A stretch of DNA of 64,000 nt from G963674505 sp964575975 (GTDB taxonomy: Bacteria > Desulfobacterota > Desulfobacteria > Desulfobacterales > SKZT01): contig CAZNTU010000003.1 in NCBI GenBank assembly GCA_964575975.1, positions 35,101 to 99,100 on the forward strand, given 5' to 3'. The notes under the pieces were generated by a model. It made no database searches and had not been told where the DNA came from. It saw only the letters and a list, made by a program, of their open reading frames with translations. Made by a program: the position numbers and the translations under genes. Below are positions 43,372-52,793 of the stretch, piece after piece (positions within the stretch are counted from its first letter, which is position 1; the number at the start of each line of letters is the position of its first letter).

Positions 43372-46300
43372 GTTTGTTTCCTTTGGCAAGATAGCGTTGA
43401 TAAAGAAAGGATACCAAGATCAAAACCGCAGCCAGTCCCACGAACGATGTGACGCGGTACAGTTGTCCCAAGGCCCAGAGGTCCTTGAAGAAGATTTTCG
43501 ACGCGGTAACCACGATCATGATCAGAGCTGTCCAGCGCGCGCGGTTATGTTCGATTTTGATTCCAAGGACCAAAAGCCCGATGGCGAAGCACAGCCAACC
43601 CAAACTGTAGGCCAACTGGTGGGAAAACTTGCCTCCGGTCGCCAAATCGAACCCGTACCGGTTGTCCCCGAAAAGGCTCGAGATCTCGATGTTCAGAGCC
43701 CAAAACGCAAAAACTCCCGTCAGGACCGCCCATGCGGATCGCGAAGAAACTTTGTCGAACGGCCAGCCCGAAAGCTCCTTTCTGCAAGCCGTGAGAACGG
43801 ATCCGGCAATGCAGAATATATAAAGCAGCGTCTGCTCGTTCAGCAGAGGTTCGATTTGAGCGAATTCCAAGGGAAACCGAAATGGAATCGCGGCGGCCTT
43901 GGCCAATCCCAGAACTGTCAGGACCATTCCCGCAGTCCGGAAAGGCGGGTCGAGTTTTTTCGGCCAATGAACCAACGCGAGGCCGTACGCGAACCATCCG
44001 GCCGCCGACGCCGTCGCCATTGCCAAGGTGCGACCGAAAAACAAGCGAAGGGGAACTCCCGGCTGAAAAATCGTGCTCGCCGCAAGTTTGATCCCGACGA
44101 ACAAGCAGACGAGAAAAAACGCGAGGAAAAGATTGCGAAAGCCGTAATACGATTCCCCCGGAGACTCCTTCTTGAACATGTAATACAATAGAACGGCCAA
44201 CGCGACGAACGCGATCAGTTCCGGGTTTGACAGCGGCCGCAAACGCACGACATCCGACGGAAACAGAAAAGGCGAAAGCAGCAGCCTTGCGCAACCAAGA
44301 ACAAGAACGACAAGTCCGGCGACTCTGACCGCCCGGTTTTCTTCGAAAAGCCGCCAGAGCGCCGCCCCGAAAACGGCCCACGCGAGGCTGTTGACCAAGG
44401 CGTGGGAAAAGCTCCTCTGGATGCTGTACAGCAGACGTTGGCCGGTCTCGCCGAAAATGTCCGCGATGGAAAGGTTGACCAGAAAGAACCCCGCGCCCAG
44501 AGTCAGCCATAGGAAATAGCGCGGAAGATCCATCCGCCCCAATAGGCGGTCCGGATAATCCGCCATGCGGACTGCGGCCGCCAACGCGGGTATGCACATG
44601 GCGGTCGCGATCACCGCTCCGTTCAAAACCGGAAGGCTATCGATCCCTTTCATTTTTCCGAGATTGGATAACAGGAGAAACAGCCCTGCAGGCGCAATAA
44701 ACGCGGAAACCCATCTCAACCCCGGATGGGCAATTCTTCCGTTCAGCCACAACAGCGCGGCGGATTCGAATACCAACGCGAGGCCCAGCCATCCTTGGTC
44801 GAACCATATGACCGGGAGCGACGATATATAAAGGAGCAAAACACCGCCGTGAAACGCGAGAACCGCGTTTCTCGGGGTTTTGCCTTCCAGTTTTCCCAGC
44901 AGGAAATAGATCGTCGGGATTTTCGCCGCAGCCATAGCTGCGGGAAGGCACCCGGAGATCTGTCTTCCCCACAGAAAGTCGGAAGAGCGGAAAACGAAAG
45001 CGGCCTGGAAAATTTCGAAGACGCTCCAAGCCATCCAGACGCGGTCCCAATGCTCGACCGGTCCAAAAAAAAAGAACGGCAGCGACAGAGCCAAGGCAAA
45101 GCCCGCGACGGACCAAGCCAGAGCCGAAAACTCCGTTCCGGACGGAGGCGAGAACATCCAGGCGGATTCGGCCAAGGAGGCAGCCACCAACGCGACCATG
45201 GCCAAAGGAGAAAACATGATTCGCCTTCCCAGGAATACCGCGATCGCCGTGAAGCAAGCCAAGGTAGCCATCCCGGGCTGGGGGTTCAACGGCCTCTGCA
45301 TCCAGAACGCTACCCCCAGCAGAACGAATGCGCCCAGCACAGGCGATGCTTTCATCCATTCCGTCGGATCGAAGGCCGACTTGACTTTTTCATTTTCCGG
45401 CGCTCCCCCCTCCCCCGGCGCCGAAACCCAGCCGGACAGGAAGCGCAACGCGAAATAAGTGATCGCAAGCATCAAAACACCCGCCGCGAGCAGGAAAACG
45501 AAAAAACCCGCGCCCAAAGCCACCGCTGGCGCGTTTCGCATCCAGAAAACCCCGCCCGCGACCATAACGGCCGTCAGAAGCCCCACTTGAATCAAAGCCC
45601 CGACGATCAGACTGACAAGAACCCCGACCATTTGAATCAGCAGAACCATTGGCCAGAACCAAAAATCGACCGTCGGCCATTTGAAAAGCATCGTCATTGC
45701 CAGGACGGTTACCGCCAAGGGAAACGCTTTCAGCCATCCCATGCTTGCCTTGTCGGGCCCGTATTTGCGAATCAGAAGTACCGGCATTATTCCGCCCGCC
45801 GCCCCGTATAGCAGGAAAACCGCGAATTGCGCGGAAAAGCCGCGCGGGTCGAATACCAGGACGGCCCATGCCAATGCGGCGACGAACGCCAAAACAGAGT
45901 AAGGGACGCATCGGGCGTACCAGAATCGGTTTCGAAACGCCAACGCGTTCGCCCCTGCGGACGCAGCCGTTACTACCAGCAAGCAGGCGACCGAGGGTTT
46001 CTCCACCAAGGATGCAGCGATTCCCAGCGTGGTCCAGTAAATTACGTTCCAGGACCAGGAAAGCGCCTGGCCGGGCCCTCGCATTCGGGTCATGGAATCG
46101 ACGAAAAACGAAAACAGGGCCAGATTCAATATCCAAACGAAGGCTACGATCTCGCTCGAAAGGAAAACACGGCTTCCGAAAGTCCCCAAAAGGAGAGTCG
46201 CAGACGTTCCAGCCGCCGCGAAGAGAAGAATAAAAGACGAGCCCAGGCGGCGCATCACCTCGAAAAGCCCCAGGTTTACGATGGCAAGATATGCGAAAAG

Positions 46301-47215
46301 CTGAACCAGACCGCCCTGCCCCGTGCTGACCAGGACTGGCGTCGCATAGGCCCCCAACGCTCCCAGAACCGAGATCGGAACGCCCCGGTGAAACAAGGCC
46401 AGGACGAACGCGGCGGCGGAGACCAGACATAGAATGAAAAAACCGACTGTTTTCGGAAGATACTCGTAATAGACGGTAGCCGCGAAAACCACTGTGTACA
46501 ATACGCCTACGCCCCCGGCGACAAGCGTCTGGCGCAACGTTTCGTAGCGCTCGCGGTCGAACCGGAACGCCCACAGGATTAGCCCGATGCCGGTCAAAGC
46601 CCCGGCCGCCAACCGGACGGTCGGAGGAATCAGGTTCCTGTCGATGGAATACTTGACGAAAAAGCCCGCCCCGACAAACAGCGCGAGACCTCCCAGCCAC
46701 GCGAACAGCTTCACGCCCGTGAACAGCTCCCAGTCCACGTTGGAAACAAAATCCTTCCATCGTTTTTTGAACTCCGATTCGGTCCGTTTCGGCTTTTGCT
46801 TCGGGGCTTCCGGGGTCGGCCGGACCTTTGGGGCCTCGGTCGGGGAAGCTGCCTCCGGCGAGAGCGTTTTCGCTGCCGCGGACGGGACCTTCTCCGGCGG
46901 TTTCATAACGGGTTCGAGTTTTTCTTTCCGTTCCGCACCTGCCTTTTCGATCTCGGGGGGCAAGGGCGGAGGCTGGTCCTCGCCTATAGAGGTTTCCGGC
47001 TTCGAGGGTGCTTTTTCGGGACTTTCCTTTTCAGGCTTCGATTCCCCTGCGACCTCCTTTTCGGCGTCCGAAGAGCCGTACCGCGACATGAGCTTCAATT
47101 CCAAAACGGTTCTTTCCAGTTCGGAGATTCGGGACAGCAGGAATTTCTCCAAACTGGATTGGCGTCGCCACAGCACGATGAATCCCACCAGGAACACTAT
47201 TGCGAATGCAGTCAT
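43361..47215 (-). CDS. Giant polytopic DUF2339-family membrane protein
   Basis: 1284 residues. One N-terminal helix (TAFAIVFLVGFIVLW), a coiled coil (about 20-45: EKFLLSRISELERTVLELKL), a Pro/Glu/Lys-rich linker (about 50-145), then a very long run of hydrophobic helices, probably more than 30, to the C-terminus. I see no enzyme motif. GGAGG about 5 nt upstream selects the ATG at 47215 over 47230. It overlaps its DUF3999 partner by 11 bp. A large envelope complex is plausible, but the role is unknown. Confidence 0.85.
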   Translation of the reverse strand: MTAFAIVFLVGFIVLWRRQSSLEKFLLSRISELERTVLELKLMSRYGSSDAEKEVAGESKPEKESPEKAPSKPETSIGEDQPPPLPPEIEKAGAERKEKLEPVMKPPEKVPSAAAKTLSPEAASPTEAPKVRPTPEAPKQKPKRTESEFKKRWKDFVSNVDWELFTGVKLFAWLGGLALFVGAGFFVKYSIDRNLIPPTVRLAAGALTGIGLILWAFRFDRERYETLRQTLVAGGVGVLYTVVFAATVYYEYLPKTVGFFILCLVSAAAFVLALFHRGVPISVLGALGAYATPVLVSTGQGGLVQLFAYLAIVNLGLFEVMRRLGSSFILLFAAAGTSATLLLGTFGSRVFLSSEIVAFVWILNLALFSFFVDSMTRMRGPGQALSWSWNVIYWTTLGIAASLVEKPSVACLLVVTAASAGANALAFRNRFWYARCVPYSVLAFVAALAWAVLVFDPRGFSAQFAVFLLYGAAGGIMPVLLIRKYGPDKASMGWLKAFPLAVTVLAMTMLFKWPTVDFWFWPMVLLIQMVGVLVSLIVGALIQVGLLTAVMVAGGVFWMRNAPAVALGAGFFVFLLAAGVLMLAITYFALRFLSGWVSAPGEGGAPENEKVKSAFDPTEWMKASPVLGAFVLLGVAFWMQRPLNPQPGMATLACFTAIAVFLGRRIMFSPLAMVALVAASLAESAWMFSPPSGTEFSALAWSVAGFALALSLPFFFFGPVEHWDRVWMAWSVFEIFQAAFVFRSSDFLWGRQISGCLPAAMAAAKIPTIYFLLGKLEGKTPRNAVLAFHGGVLLLYISSLPVIWFDQGWLGLALVFESAALLWLNGRIAHPGLRWVSAFIAPAGLFLLLSNLGKMKGIDSLPVLNGAVIATAMCIPALAAAVRMADYPDRLLGRMDLPRYFLWLTLGAGFFLVNLSIADIFGETGQRLLYSIQRSFSHALVNSLAWAVFGAALWRLFEENRAVRVAGLVVLVLGCARLLLSPFLFPSDVVRLRPLSNPELIAFVALAVLLYYMFKKESPGESYYGFRNLFLAFFLVCLFVGIKLAASTIFQPGVPLRLFFGRTLAMATASAAGWFAYGLALVHWPKKLDPPFRTAGMVLTVLGLAKAAAIPFRFPLEFAQIEPLLNEQTLLYIFCIAGSVLTACRKELSGWPFDKVSSRSAWAVLTGVFAFWALNIEISSLFGDNRYGFDLATGGKFSHQLAYSLGWLCFAIGLLVLGIKIEHNRARWTALIMIVVTASKIFFKDLWALGQLYRVTSFVGLAAVLILVSFLYQRYLAKGNKHEN

Positions 47216-47396
47216 TTCCCCTCCAGGCATCTATGGGCAAAACGTTCGCGAATTCATTCTTCTTCGCACCAAAACAATTCGAGCTTTTCCGAAAGTTCGA
47301 TCGGATTCTTGCAAGTTTCACGGAGGGATTATAGGTTTAAAAGCCTGTCGGCATCAACAGCAATCAAGCCGTCCTCCTATCGGCACGGAGCCGTGC

Positions 47397-47918
47397 TTAC
47401 GGCTTAAAACATCTGGCGATGCGATTTGCAATCATTCTCGGTTTCCGCGAAATTAAAAACCAAGACAACTTGAAAAATTTCATTTTAACATCCACGATTT
47501 CCTTTCTAATGGACGAGACATCGTCGCAAAAGGTGACGAGACAGACTTCGGGGCGGGCATCCGACGGAAAAATGCATGGACCGACACCGTTTTCCAGGAA
47601 AATGCAATCGGACGTAAAAAAAGGCTCCTCCTTCTCCAGGCAAGCCTTGATTTTTTCTATCAGAAATGGATTCAGTGTCATTATGAAAACAAAATCCCAC
47701 TGTCCTATGATCAGGTCTATCTGGAGGTTTCTGCAGCAAATGCCTCCGCATCTTTGAACGCACCGAATCATAAGTCTTTTCGATTTTTCCTGAAGCCTAA
47801 TTTCCGAGTCCCGTATTTCGGCGCAGATTTGCCTCAATTTCGACAAATCTTCGGCGCCCAATTGGGACACGATCTTTTCCGCCTTTCTGAAATCGCTTTT
47901 CAACGACATTTCACCCAT
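47397..47918 (-). CDS. Cysteine-cluster protein of unknown function
   Basis: 173 residues, soluble. Cysteines are grouped as CVQRCGGICC (about residues 53-62), then Cys in SDCIFLENGVGPCIF and PEVCLVTFC. The order of a C-rich start followed by C...GPC and C...C resembles the metal-binding YkgJ-type CxxCxxCC proteins, but spacing differs, so assignment is uncertain. A basic C-terminus ends the protein. The start may be 47918 or 47909. No partner is evident nearby. Confidence 0.6.
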   Translation of the reverse strand: MGEMSLKSDFRKAEKIVSQLGAEDLSKLRQICAEIRDSEIRLQEKSKRLMIRCVQRCGGICCRNLQIDLIIGQWDFVFIMTLNPFLIEKIKACLEKEEPFFTSDCIFLENGVGPCIFPSDARPEVCLVTFCDDVSSIRKEIVDVKMKFFKLSWFLISRKPRMIANRIARCFKP

Positions 47919-48062
47919 CCAAATCTTTCCCGATCATGACGGCCAATTCCCTTTCAATAGTGGGCTTGTTCAAATATCCCTACTGTCTCGCTTTCGGTGT
48001 TTTCGTCGATCCCGGAATTGAAAACGGTATACAGGATAATGGGGAGGGCGACCATGAAAAAA

Positions 48063-48668
48063 TCAGGACGCGTGAGCGAAAGCTTCCGGAGGAATTATCG
48101 ACTTTTCCGCGTCGCCCGGTCTTTTCCAGTACAATTCTATGGTAGCGGTCCCCTTTCGCTGGAAGTATTGGATTTGCACTGGATACCATCCCGCCTTGCT
48201 CACCGTGACCGTGACCGTATTCGAAAAGCGATCCGAATGCATCTCGGAATCCTCGATGATTTTCTCGCCGGCGATGGTCAACCGAAACCCGTCGTTGGTA
48301 TTGGCCTTAAATTCGTAAATACCAGAATCATCGAACTTTATAAATCCGTCCAGGTACAATCCGATGCCCATGGGCCTTCCCGAGTCGAACAAATTCACGC
48401 CCTTTCCGAAACGATGGTTCAAGTTCGGGATTGGCTCTCCCTTGAAACCCGTTTTCCGAGCCTTTTCCTCGCCGGGCATTTGATAAAGGTTTCGCCAGAA
48501 CCCATGGACGTAAACCACTGAAAGCCCCGGTTTCAAACCGGCTTCGGATGACATGATATTAGAAGAATCCAATATGGACGCCCCGCATCCGAAAATGAAA
48601 AAAACCGCCGCAAACAGCGCGATTCCAACAACAATGTTTCTTGTCTTTCCACGATCTTTTCTATTCAT
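48063..48668 (-). CDS. PA14-domain lipoprotein
   Basis: A 201-residue protein with a lipoprotein signal peptide ending FFIFGCG (lipobox Cys about residue 29) and a PA14-like domain from about 50 on: GLYLDGFIKFDDSGIYEFKA, NDGFRLTIAGEKII, AGWYPVQIQYFQRKGTATIE and ELYWKRPG. PA14 domains usually bind carbohydrates or mediate adhesion, and this one would sit on a membrane surface. The ATG at 48668 follows GGGGA by about 5 nt; earlier in-frame codons are rejected. It is 52 bp downstream of the amidohydrolase, same strand. Confidence 0.83.
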   Translation of the reverse strand: MNRKDRGKTRNIVVGIALFAAVFFIFGCGASILDSSNIMSSEAGLKPGLSVVYVHGFWRNLYQMPGEEKARKTGFKGEPIPNLNHRFGKGVNLFDSGRPMGIGLYLDGFIKFDDSGIYEFKANTNDGFRLTIAGEKIIEDSEMHSDRFSNTVTVTVSKAGWYPVQIQYFQRKGTATIELYWKRPGDAEKSIIPPEAFAHAS

Positions 48669-48720
48669 TGCTTCCCCAATTCGGTATTGCGAACTCTCGC
48701 TCGCTTCAAACAAAGACGTG

Positions 48721-49872
48721 TTATTCCGCGTAACGAATTTCCCCTTCGCCGTAAATAGCGGTGGGATAACTTGACAACTGGAACGGGTCGCCGTTCCAGC
48801 AAACGAAGGATGCCCACTTGCCCTTCTCCAACGTTCCCAGCTCCGATTGGATTCCCAGGATTTCCGCGTTTTGCCTGGAAACGAGTTCGATGGCGCCTTG
48901 CTTCGACAATCCTTGCCTCAAAAACCACCGGGTGTGCAAAAACAGCTGCCTGGCCGGCGTCACCGGATGATCGGTCATCAGGCCGAATTTCACCCCGGAA
49001 TCGATCAGGTGTTTTACGTTTCGCCAATTCTCGTGTCTCAGTTCCGTCTTGTATGCGAAACTGTCCATGGGACCGTACACCACGGGGATCTTTCTTCTTT
49101 TCAATTCGGCGAATATTTCCGGCGAGTGAACGTCCATCGCGTGCTCCACGGAAATATCCAGGCCGAATTCGTCCGCCAGACGCAAAAGCGAGGCGATGTC
49201 GTCGATTTTGTGGACATGCGCCCTCAATCGCGTTTTTTTGTCGAGAATTTGCAGCAGGATTTTATCCTCGGCGGAAAACGCGAATTCGTTCTTTTTGTCG
49301 CCCTTCGCCTTGTCGAACGTCTCTTTTTTTTGCAACGTCTCGCAAAGGCGTTTTCGCAAGATCGCCAACGCTCCCATGCGGGTGGTGGGCCTTGCGCCCT
49401 TCCAGTCTTTCATGGCCATCGGATTGTATCCGAAAGCCGACTTCATTCCGGCCCTGGCTATCAGCGCGTCGGTACTGTTTTTCGCGTAGTGGCGAATCAC
49501 CGCCGACAGTCCTCCCACGATGTTGCCGCTTCCAGGCATTACGCACGAATAGAGAACTCCCCCCTCCACCGCGTCCGTAAAGGATTGGTCGTCCATCTGC
49601 ACCGAATCCAGCGCGTCGGTCAAAACCAGCATGGGATCCCCATGGTCGTTGGCTTCGGCTTCGGCTTGCGGCTCGCCCGCGCGCACCATGCCGATGTGAC
49701 TGTGCGCGTCGATAAACGCGGGCGTCACCACCGGAAAGTCCCCGACCATCTCGCCCGCAGGCTTCGCCGACCCGCCATGGACGCCGTCCACAATGTTTCC
49801 TTCGAACGACAGCCACGCGTCGGATACGATTTCCTTTCCCGTGTACAATGTTTTTGCTTTCACATACTTCAT
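48721..49872 (-). CDS. Metal-dependent amidohydrolase (imidazolonepropionase-like)
   Basis: A 383-residue TIM-barrel amidohydrolase. The metal site HxH is in FIDAHSHIG, further ligands are in RAHVHKID and SVEHAMDVH, and the catalytic Asp is in LMTDHPVT. The composite beta domain ends GTLEKGKWASFVCWNGDPF, typical of imidazolonepropionase/prolidase-like members. The substrate is unknown. No signal peptide is visible, so it is cytoplasmic. A PA14 lipoprotein gene follows it. Confidence 0.88.
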   Translation of the reverse strand: MKYVKAKTLYTGKEIVSDAWLSFEGNIVDGVHGGSAKPAGEMVGDFPVVTPAFIDAHSHIGMVRAGEPQAEAEANDHGDPMLVLTDALDSVQMDDQSFTDAVEGGVLYSCVMPGSGNIVGGLSAVIRHYAKNSTDALIARAGMKSAFGYNPMAMKDWKGARPTTRMGALAILRKRLCETLQKKETFDKAKGDKKNEFAFSAEDKILLQILDKKTRLRAHVHKIDDIASLLRLADEFGLDISVEHAMDVHSPEIFAELKRRKIPVVYGPMDSFAYKTELRHENWRNVKHLIDSGVKFGLMTDHPVTPARQLFLHTRWFLRQGLSKQGAIELVSRQNAEILGIQSELGTLEKGKWASFVCWNGDPFQLSSYPTAIYGEGEIRYAE

Positions 49873-49954
49873 GACGATGTTCCGAACTTGATTGGCCCGA
49901 CGGTTTTCAAGGTCGAGCTTTTTGGACCCGCGCGATAGGTTTTGGCATTTCGGG

Positions 49955-50158
49955 CTATACTCGCTTCCCGTCCACCAACTTGGCGAAATGCTCGAAAGAA
50001 CGGTCGTAGGTCTTCTCGGCGTCCTTCGGAAAACAACATGCGGGAAGCTGCCTGCTTTTCAAATGGTAGGCGAGGCATTCGCAACAAAAGCCCTTTTTAG
50101 GGCAGGGTTCGTACGAGCAATTGCATCTCTCGAGATTTTTTTCCTTTTTGCAATCCAT
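49955..50158 (-). CDS. Small nine-cysteine protein (DUF6485-like)
   Basis: 67 residues with Cys at 3, 12, 14, 19, 25, 26, 28, 41 and 42 ([29 protein letters not shown]). From memory it corresponds to a small uncharacterised protein family, DUF6485, common in anaerobes. The Cys density implies a metal or Fe-S centre, and it lacks an export signal. AGGAG 8 nt upstream fixes the ATG at 50158. The stop is 82 bp from the amidohydrolase start. Confidence 0.8.
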   Translation of the reverse strand: MDCKKEKNLERCNCSYEPCPKKGFCCECLAYHLKSRQLPACCFPKDAEKTYDRSFEHFAKLVDGKRV

Positions 50159-50368
50159 TTTCGATTCTCCTTTTGTGGCTCCGATCAGAGACTTTGCCGT
50201 CCTGTTTGCGGATCTATCCGTTTTTATGGTTTGAAATTCCAGCGCCAAGTACATTCTTTAAGATGCCGTCGCGTTTAAGTCAAGCCTGTGCCGAAACGGG
50301 CACTCTCATGGTTTTGGCCGGCCGCAACAAACGCGCTGGCCGGAATTGGAACCAAGCCTAAAAATCGG

Positions 50369-50398
50369 TTGAAACTGGAAGGAAGGAAACGATATTAT
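50369..50398 (+). promoter_or_regulatory. Sigma70-like promoter of the OmpA-like gene
   Basis: TTGAAA (50369-50374), 18-nt spacer, TATTAT (50393-50398), 54 nt before the ATG. Confidence 0.55.
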
Positions 50399-50452
50399 CC
50401 GCCCATGAATCAGATTTCCAATTATCAACTCGATCACAAGGAGGACAAGTTC

Positions 50453-51166
50453 ATGTCAAAGACAATCTTAAGCGCGATGTTGGGGTTGATGCTGGTATGC
50501 CCGGTTTTTGCGCAGGATGGCGGCAACAATTTCGAAACCACCGCCGAAGGAATCGTCAAACGATTGCTTCCGCCGGGCGAAACCGCAGGAGAGCCCTCAA
50601 GCGAGCCTCCCCCGGCCGCGCGCGAAACCGGTTCCGGCGCATGGAGCAACGCCTTCGATCCCGGAGCGACGGGAAAAACCAAGTCCTTTTCGCCTGCCGA
50701 CTCGTCCGGCACGGACGCCCGCTCCAAAGAAATCGTCGGAACAAGGGCCATAAAGGTTTACCACAAGGAAGGCGACAAAGAGGTTTGGACGACTGTCGTC
50801 TCTCCCGAAAAAAGGACCGGTCAATATCTGAACCTCGCGGTCGAATTCGACACGGCCTCGTATTCGCTTCGCCAAAGCTCCATCCGGCTTCTGAACGAAT
50901 TGGGGAGGGCGCTCTCCGATTCCCGGCTCTCCGATCTGATCGTCTTCGTCAACGGCCATACCGATTCCGACGGCTCCGACGAATACAATTTGAGATTAAG
51001 CTACAACCGGGCCGAATCGGTCAAGCAGTTTCTGGTATCGAACTTCGGCATATCCCCTCGCAGGTTGCTGGTAAGAGGCTACGGAGAGGGCATGCCGCTC
51101 GAACCCAACACGACCGCCGCGAACAAGCAAACGAACCGCAGGGTGGAAATAGTGGCGGCCCGTTAA
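50453..51166 (+). CDS. OmpA-family peptidoglycan-binding protein
   Basis: 237 residues. A signal peptide (ILSAMLGLMLVCPVFAQ), a Pro/Ser/Thr-rich linker (about 30-95), then a C-terminal OmpA domain (about 125-237). That domain has the peptidoglycan-binding signature FVNGHTDSDGSDEYNLRLSY, NRAESVKQFLV, LLVRGYGEGMPLEPN and NRRVEIVAAR. There is no beta-barrel, so it is a periplasmic cell-wall anchor. AGGAGG 8 nt upstream fixes the ATG. Confidence 0.9.
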   Translation: MSKTILSAMLGLMLVCPVFAQDGGNNFETTAEGIVKRLLPPGETAGEPSSEPPPAARETGSGAWSNAFDPGATGKTKSFSPADSSGTDARSKEIVGTRAIKVYHKEGDKEVWTTVVSPEKRTGQYLNLAVEFDTASYSLRQSSIRLLNELGRALSDSRLSDLIVFVNGHTDSDGSDEYNLRLSYNRAESVKQFLVSNFGISPRRLLVRGYGEGMPLEPNTTAANKQTNRRVEIVAAR

Positions 51167-51179
51167 AAGTTTACCCCGC

Positions 51180-51208
51180 GACCTCCGAGGTTTCAATCCC
51201 CGGAGGTC
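51180..51208 (+). terminator. Hairpin after the OmpA-like gene
   Basis: GACCTCCG (51180-51187) and CGGAGGTC (51201-51208) form a perfect 8-bp stem, 13-nt loop. A C-rich tract (51212-51230) follows rather than U, so intrinsic termination is doubtful. Confidence 0.35.
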
Positions 51209-51241
51209 TTCCGCCCCCCCGCCCCCCCCGGCGCTTGCGCG

Positions 51242-51610
51242 TCAGGACGGTTCCTGAAGCCAAAGGATCGCCTTGACCACGTCCGGCTTGTCGAAATACC
51301 TGACGTTCATCCCCCCGAACAGACCGAAAAGCCCGATGACGGTTCGTTCGGATTCGTTGCTTCCCAGGACCGCGATACGGTCGATATTGTCCGAATGAAT
51401 TTTCGTGAATTGCAGACTCTCCAAAATCGTTTCGGGGCTTCTTCCGGGAAAATGGGCTTCTATGGAAAGGAGAAGCCTGATCTTGCCCTTCGCTTCGGCA
51501 ATGCTCTTTCCCAGCATGCGGCTAAGGTTTTTTGTCCGGCGGTCGATCATCCGGTCGAAGATCCTGACGCTGACAACCTTGCCGACCCTTTGGACTATTT
51601 TTTCGTTCAT
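51242..51610 (-). CDS. SpoIIAA-like/STAS-fold protein
   Basis: A 122-residue soluble protein with an alternating alpha/beta pattern (GKIRLLLSIEAHFPGRSPET, DRIAVLGSNESE, NVRYFDKPDVVKAILWL). The length and pattern match the SpoIIAA-like family, lipid- or ligand-binding STAS relatives; the phosphorylatable Ser of true anti-anti-sigma factors is not evident. AGGAAGG upstream of the ATG at 51610 supports the start. No anti-sigma kinase is adjacent. Confidence 0.6.
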   Translation of the reverse strand: MNEKIVQRVGKVVSVRIFDRMIDRRTKNLSRMLGKSIAEAKGKIRLLLSIEAHFPGRSPETILESLQFTKIHSDNIDRIAVLGSNESERTVIGLFGLFGGMNVRYFDKPDVVKAILWLQEPS

Positions 51611-51711
51611 ACTTGCCTTCCTATAGGACATCGAGAAGGAGACACGCCTCGAAAAAGCCGAACCGCCGGATCGATACAAGCGGTTTGATCGGAAATCGGG
51701 ACGGAAAAAAC

Positions 51712-51741
51712 AAAAAAAGGCGGGAAAAAACCCGCCTTTTT
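51712..51741. terminator. Bidirectional rho-independent terminator
   Basis: A7, GGCGGG (51719-51724), loop A6, CCCGCC (51731-51736), T5. It is symmetric, so it can terminate tatA on the minus strand. Confidence 0.85.
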
Positions 51742-51782
51742 CATATTCTCCTGCGCCATGCGCCGGAAACCGATAGAAAGCT

Positions 51783-51986
51783 TCAGGAAGCGTTTTTTCC
51801 GTCGTCCAGTTTTTCGATCTTCGGTTCCGTTTCCTTGTCCTTTTTCTCGATCTCGTTTGTGGCGCTTTTGAAATTTTTGATGGCCTTGCCCATTCCCGCG
51901 CCGATTTCCGGAAGCTTGCCAGCGCCGAATATGATGAGGATGATTACGAGAATTATGATAAGTTCCGGCATTCCAATTCCAAACAT
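51783..51986 (-). CDS. tatA: Twin-arginine translocase subunit TatA
   Basis: 67 residues. [20 protein letters not shown] forms the membrane helix, followed by [20 protein letters not shown], the conserved hinge and amphipathic helix with FG replaced by GA, then a charged tail. It forms the Tat pore for folded proteins. No tatC is in the window. AGGAG 7 nt upstream fixes the ATG at 51986. A strong terminator follows. Confidence 0.94.
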   Translation of the reverse strand: MFGIGMPELIIILVIILIIFGAGKLPEIGAGMGKAIKNFKSATNEIEKKDKETEPKIEKLDDGKNAS

Positions 51987-52047
51987 CCCACGTCTCCTTT
52001 GTTGTTCGTCCTTCAACGATTTTTCTTTTATAAAGTTTAATTGAGTA

Positions 52048-52473
52048 TCAATGATCCGGCGCGACCGGCCCCGTTTGCCTGAGTTCCTGCAAAAGCTGCT
52101 TGAATTCCCTCGATTTCAAATACCTGTCCACCGAGCTTTGATATTCGATCCAGTCCTTCCAGACTTTCAACCATTCCTCGTTGTGCCAATAGAAATTTTT
52201 GTCCCCTTTTCCCTTCAACTGATTGATATATTCAAGGTACTCTTCCTCGCAGCTTTCGCAGAACTTGTACGGTACCCGGACGAATTGATGCTCGCACTTC
52301 CTGCCTTTCCCCGGATCCGGATTGATCTGCGCGCCGCATCGTTCGCATTTGAACGCGCATTGGGTGCATTGAAAAACCTTTTGTACCGCCTTGATTTTTT
52401 TTTTCCGCTCCTGCGCGTCCTTCTTGTCTCTGCAACTTTTCAGTTTCTCGTCTAGCGAGATTATGTCAGCCAC
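52048..52473 (-). CDS. Zinc-ribbon protein of unknown function
   Basis: 141 residues, soluble and charged. A basic N-terminal helix is followed by [14 protein letters not shown] (about residues 36-49), a later Cys in KCEHQF and a [12 protein letters not shown] motif, together forming one or two zinc ribbons. The C-terminal half is helical with many Trp/Tyr ([18 protein letters not shown]). I recall similar uncharacterised proteins in delta-proteobacteria. It lies 61 bp upstream of tatA on the same strand. Confidence 0.7.
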   Translation of the reverse strand: MADIISLDEKLKSCRDKKDAQERKKKIKAVQKVFQCTQCAFKCERCGAQINPDPGKGRKCEHQFVRVPYKFCESCEEEYLEYINQLKGKGDKNFYWHNEEWLKVWKDWIEYQSSVDRYLKSREFKQLLQELRQTGPVAPDH

Positions 52474-52648
52474 GGAACACCTGCCTTATGAAAATGTTGA
52501 TTTAACCGAGACTATATCACACGCCCGTGACCGTGTCAATTTGGCGGGACGGCCCGCGCGCCGCAACCACCGTCCTGTCGAGACTTTCATTGCGCGAGGG
52601 AATTTTTATACTATCTATCGTCGCGACATTCAAGCCGGTTTTTTCAAA

Positions 52649-52668
52649 TGACCGAAATCGAACGGTCA
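52649..52668. promoter_or_regulatory. Candidate operator TGACCG-N8-CGGTCA
   Basis: A perfect 6-bp inverted repeat with 8-nt spacing ends 2 nt before the -35 of the MetE-like gene's promoter. The position suits an activator or repressor. Confidence 0.4.
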
Positions 52669-52670
52669 AG

Positions 52671-52700
52671 TTGTCGTCCTTGTAAAGGCGACATTAAAAT
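52671..52700 (+). promoter_or_regulatory. Sigma70-like promoter of the MetE-like gene
   Basis: TTGTCG (52671-52676), 18-nt spacer, TAAAAT (52695-52700), 93 nt before the ATG. Confidence 0.4.
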
Positions 52701-52793
52701 GATAAAGTTTTGTTCTTTCGTTCGGCCTTATTCGAACGCGCAAGGGCGCGAACAAGAACCTTATGTCGATTACAAAAAAGGAGGTCCCGCCAA

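Larger units (their letters stand above)
52474..52793. other. Intergenic region, 320 bp, with promoter and operator candidates
   Basis: It separates the zinc-ribbon gene (minus) from the MetE-like gene (plus). The promoter and inverted repeat are listed separately. No other coding or RNA feature is recognisable. Confidence 0.6.

Noticed and set aside
51212..51230. C-rich tract after the OmpA-like gene
   Set aside because: Simple low-complexity sequence with no evidence of function beyond a possible phase-variable run, and it is not in a coding or promoter position.
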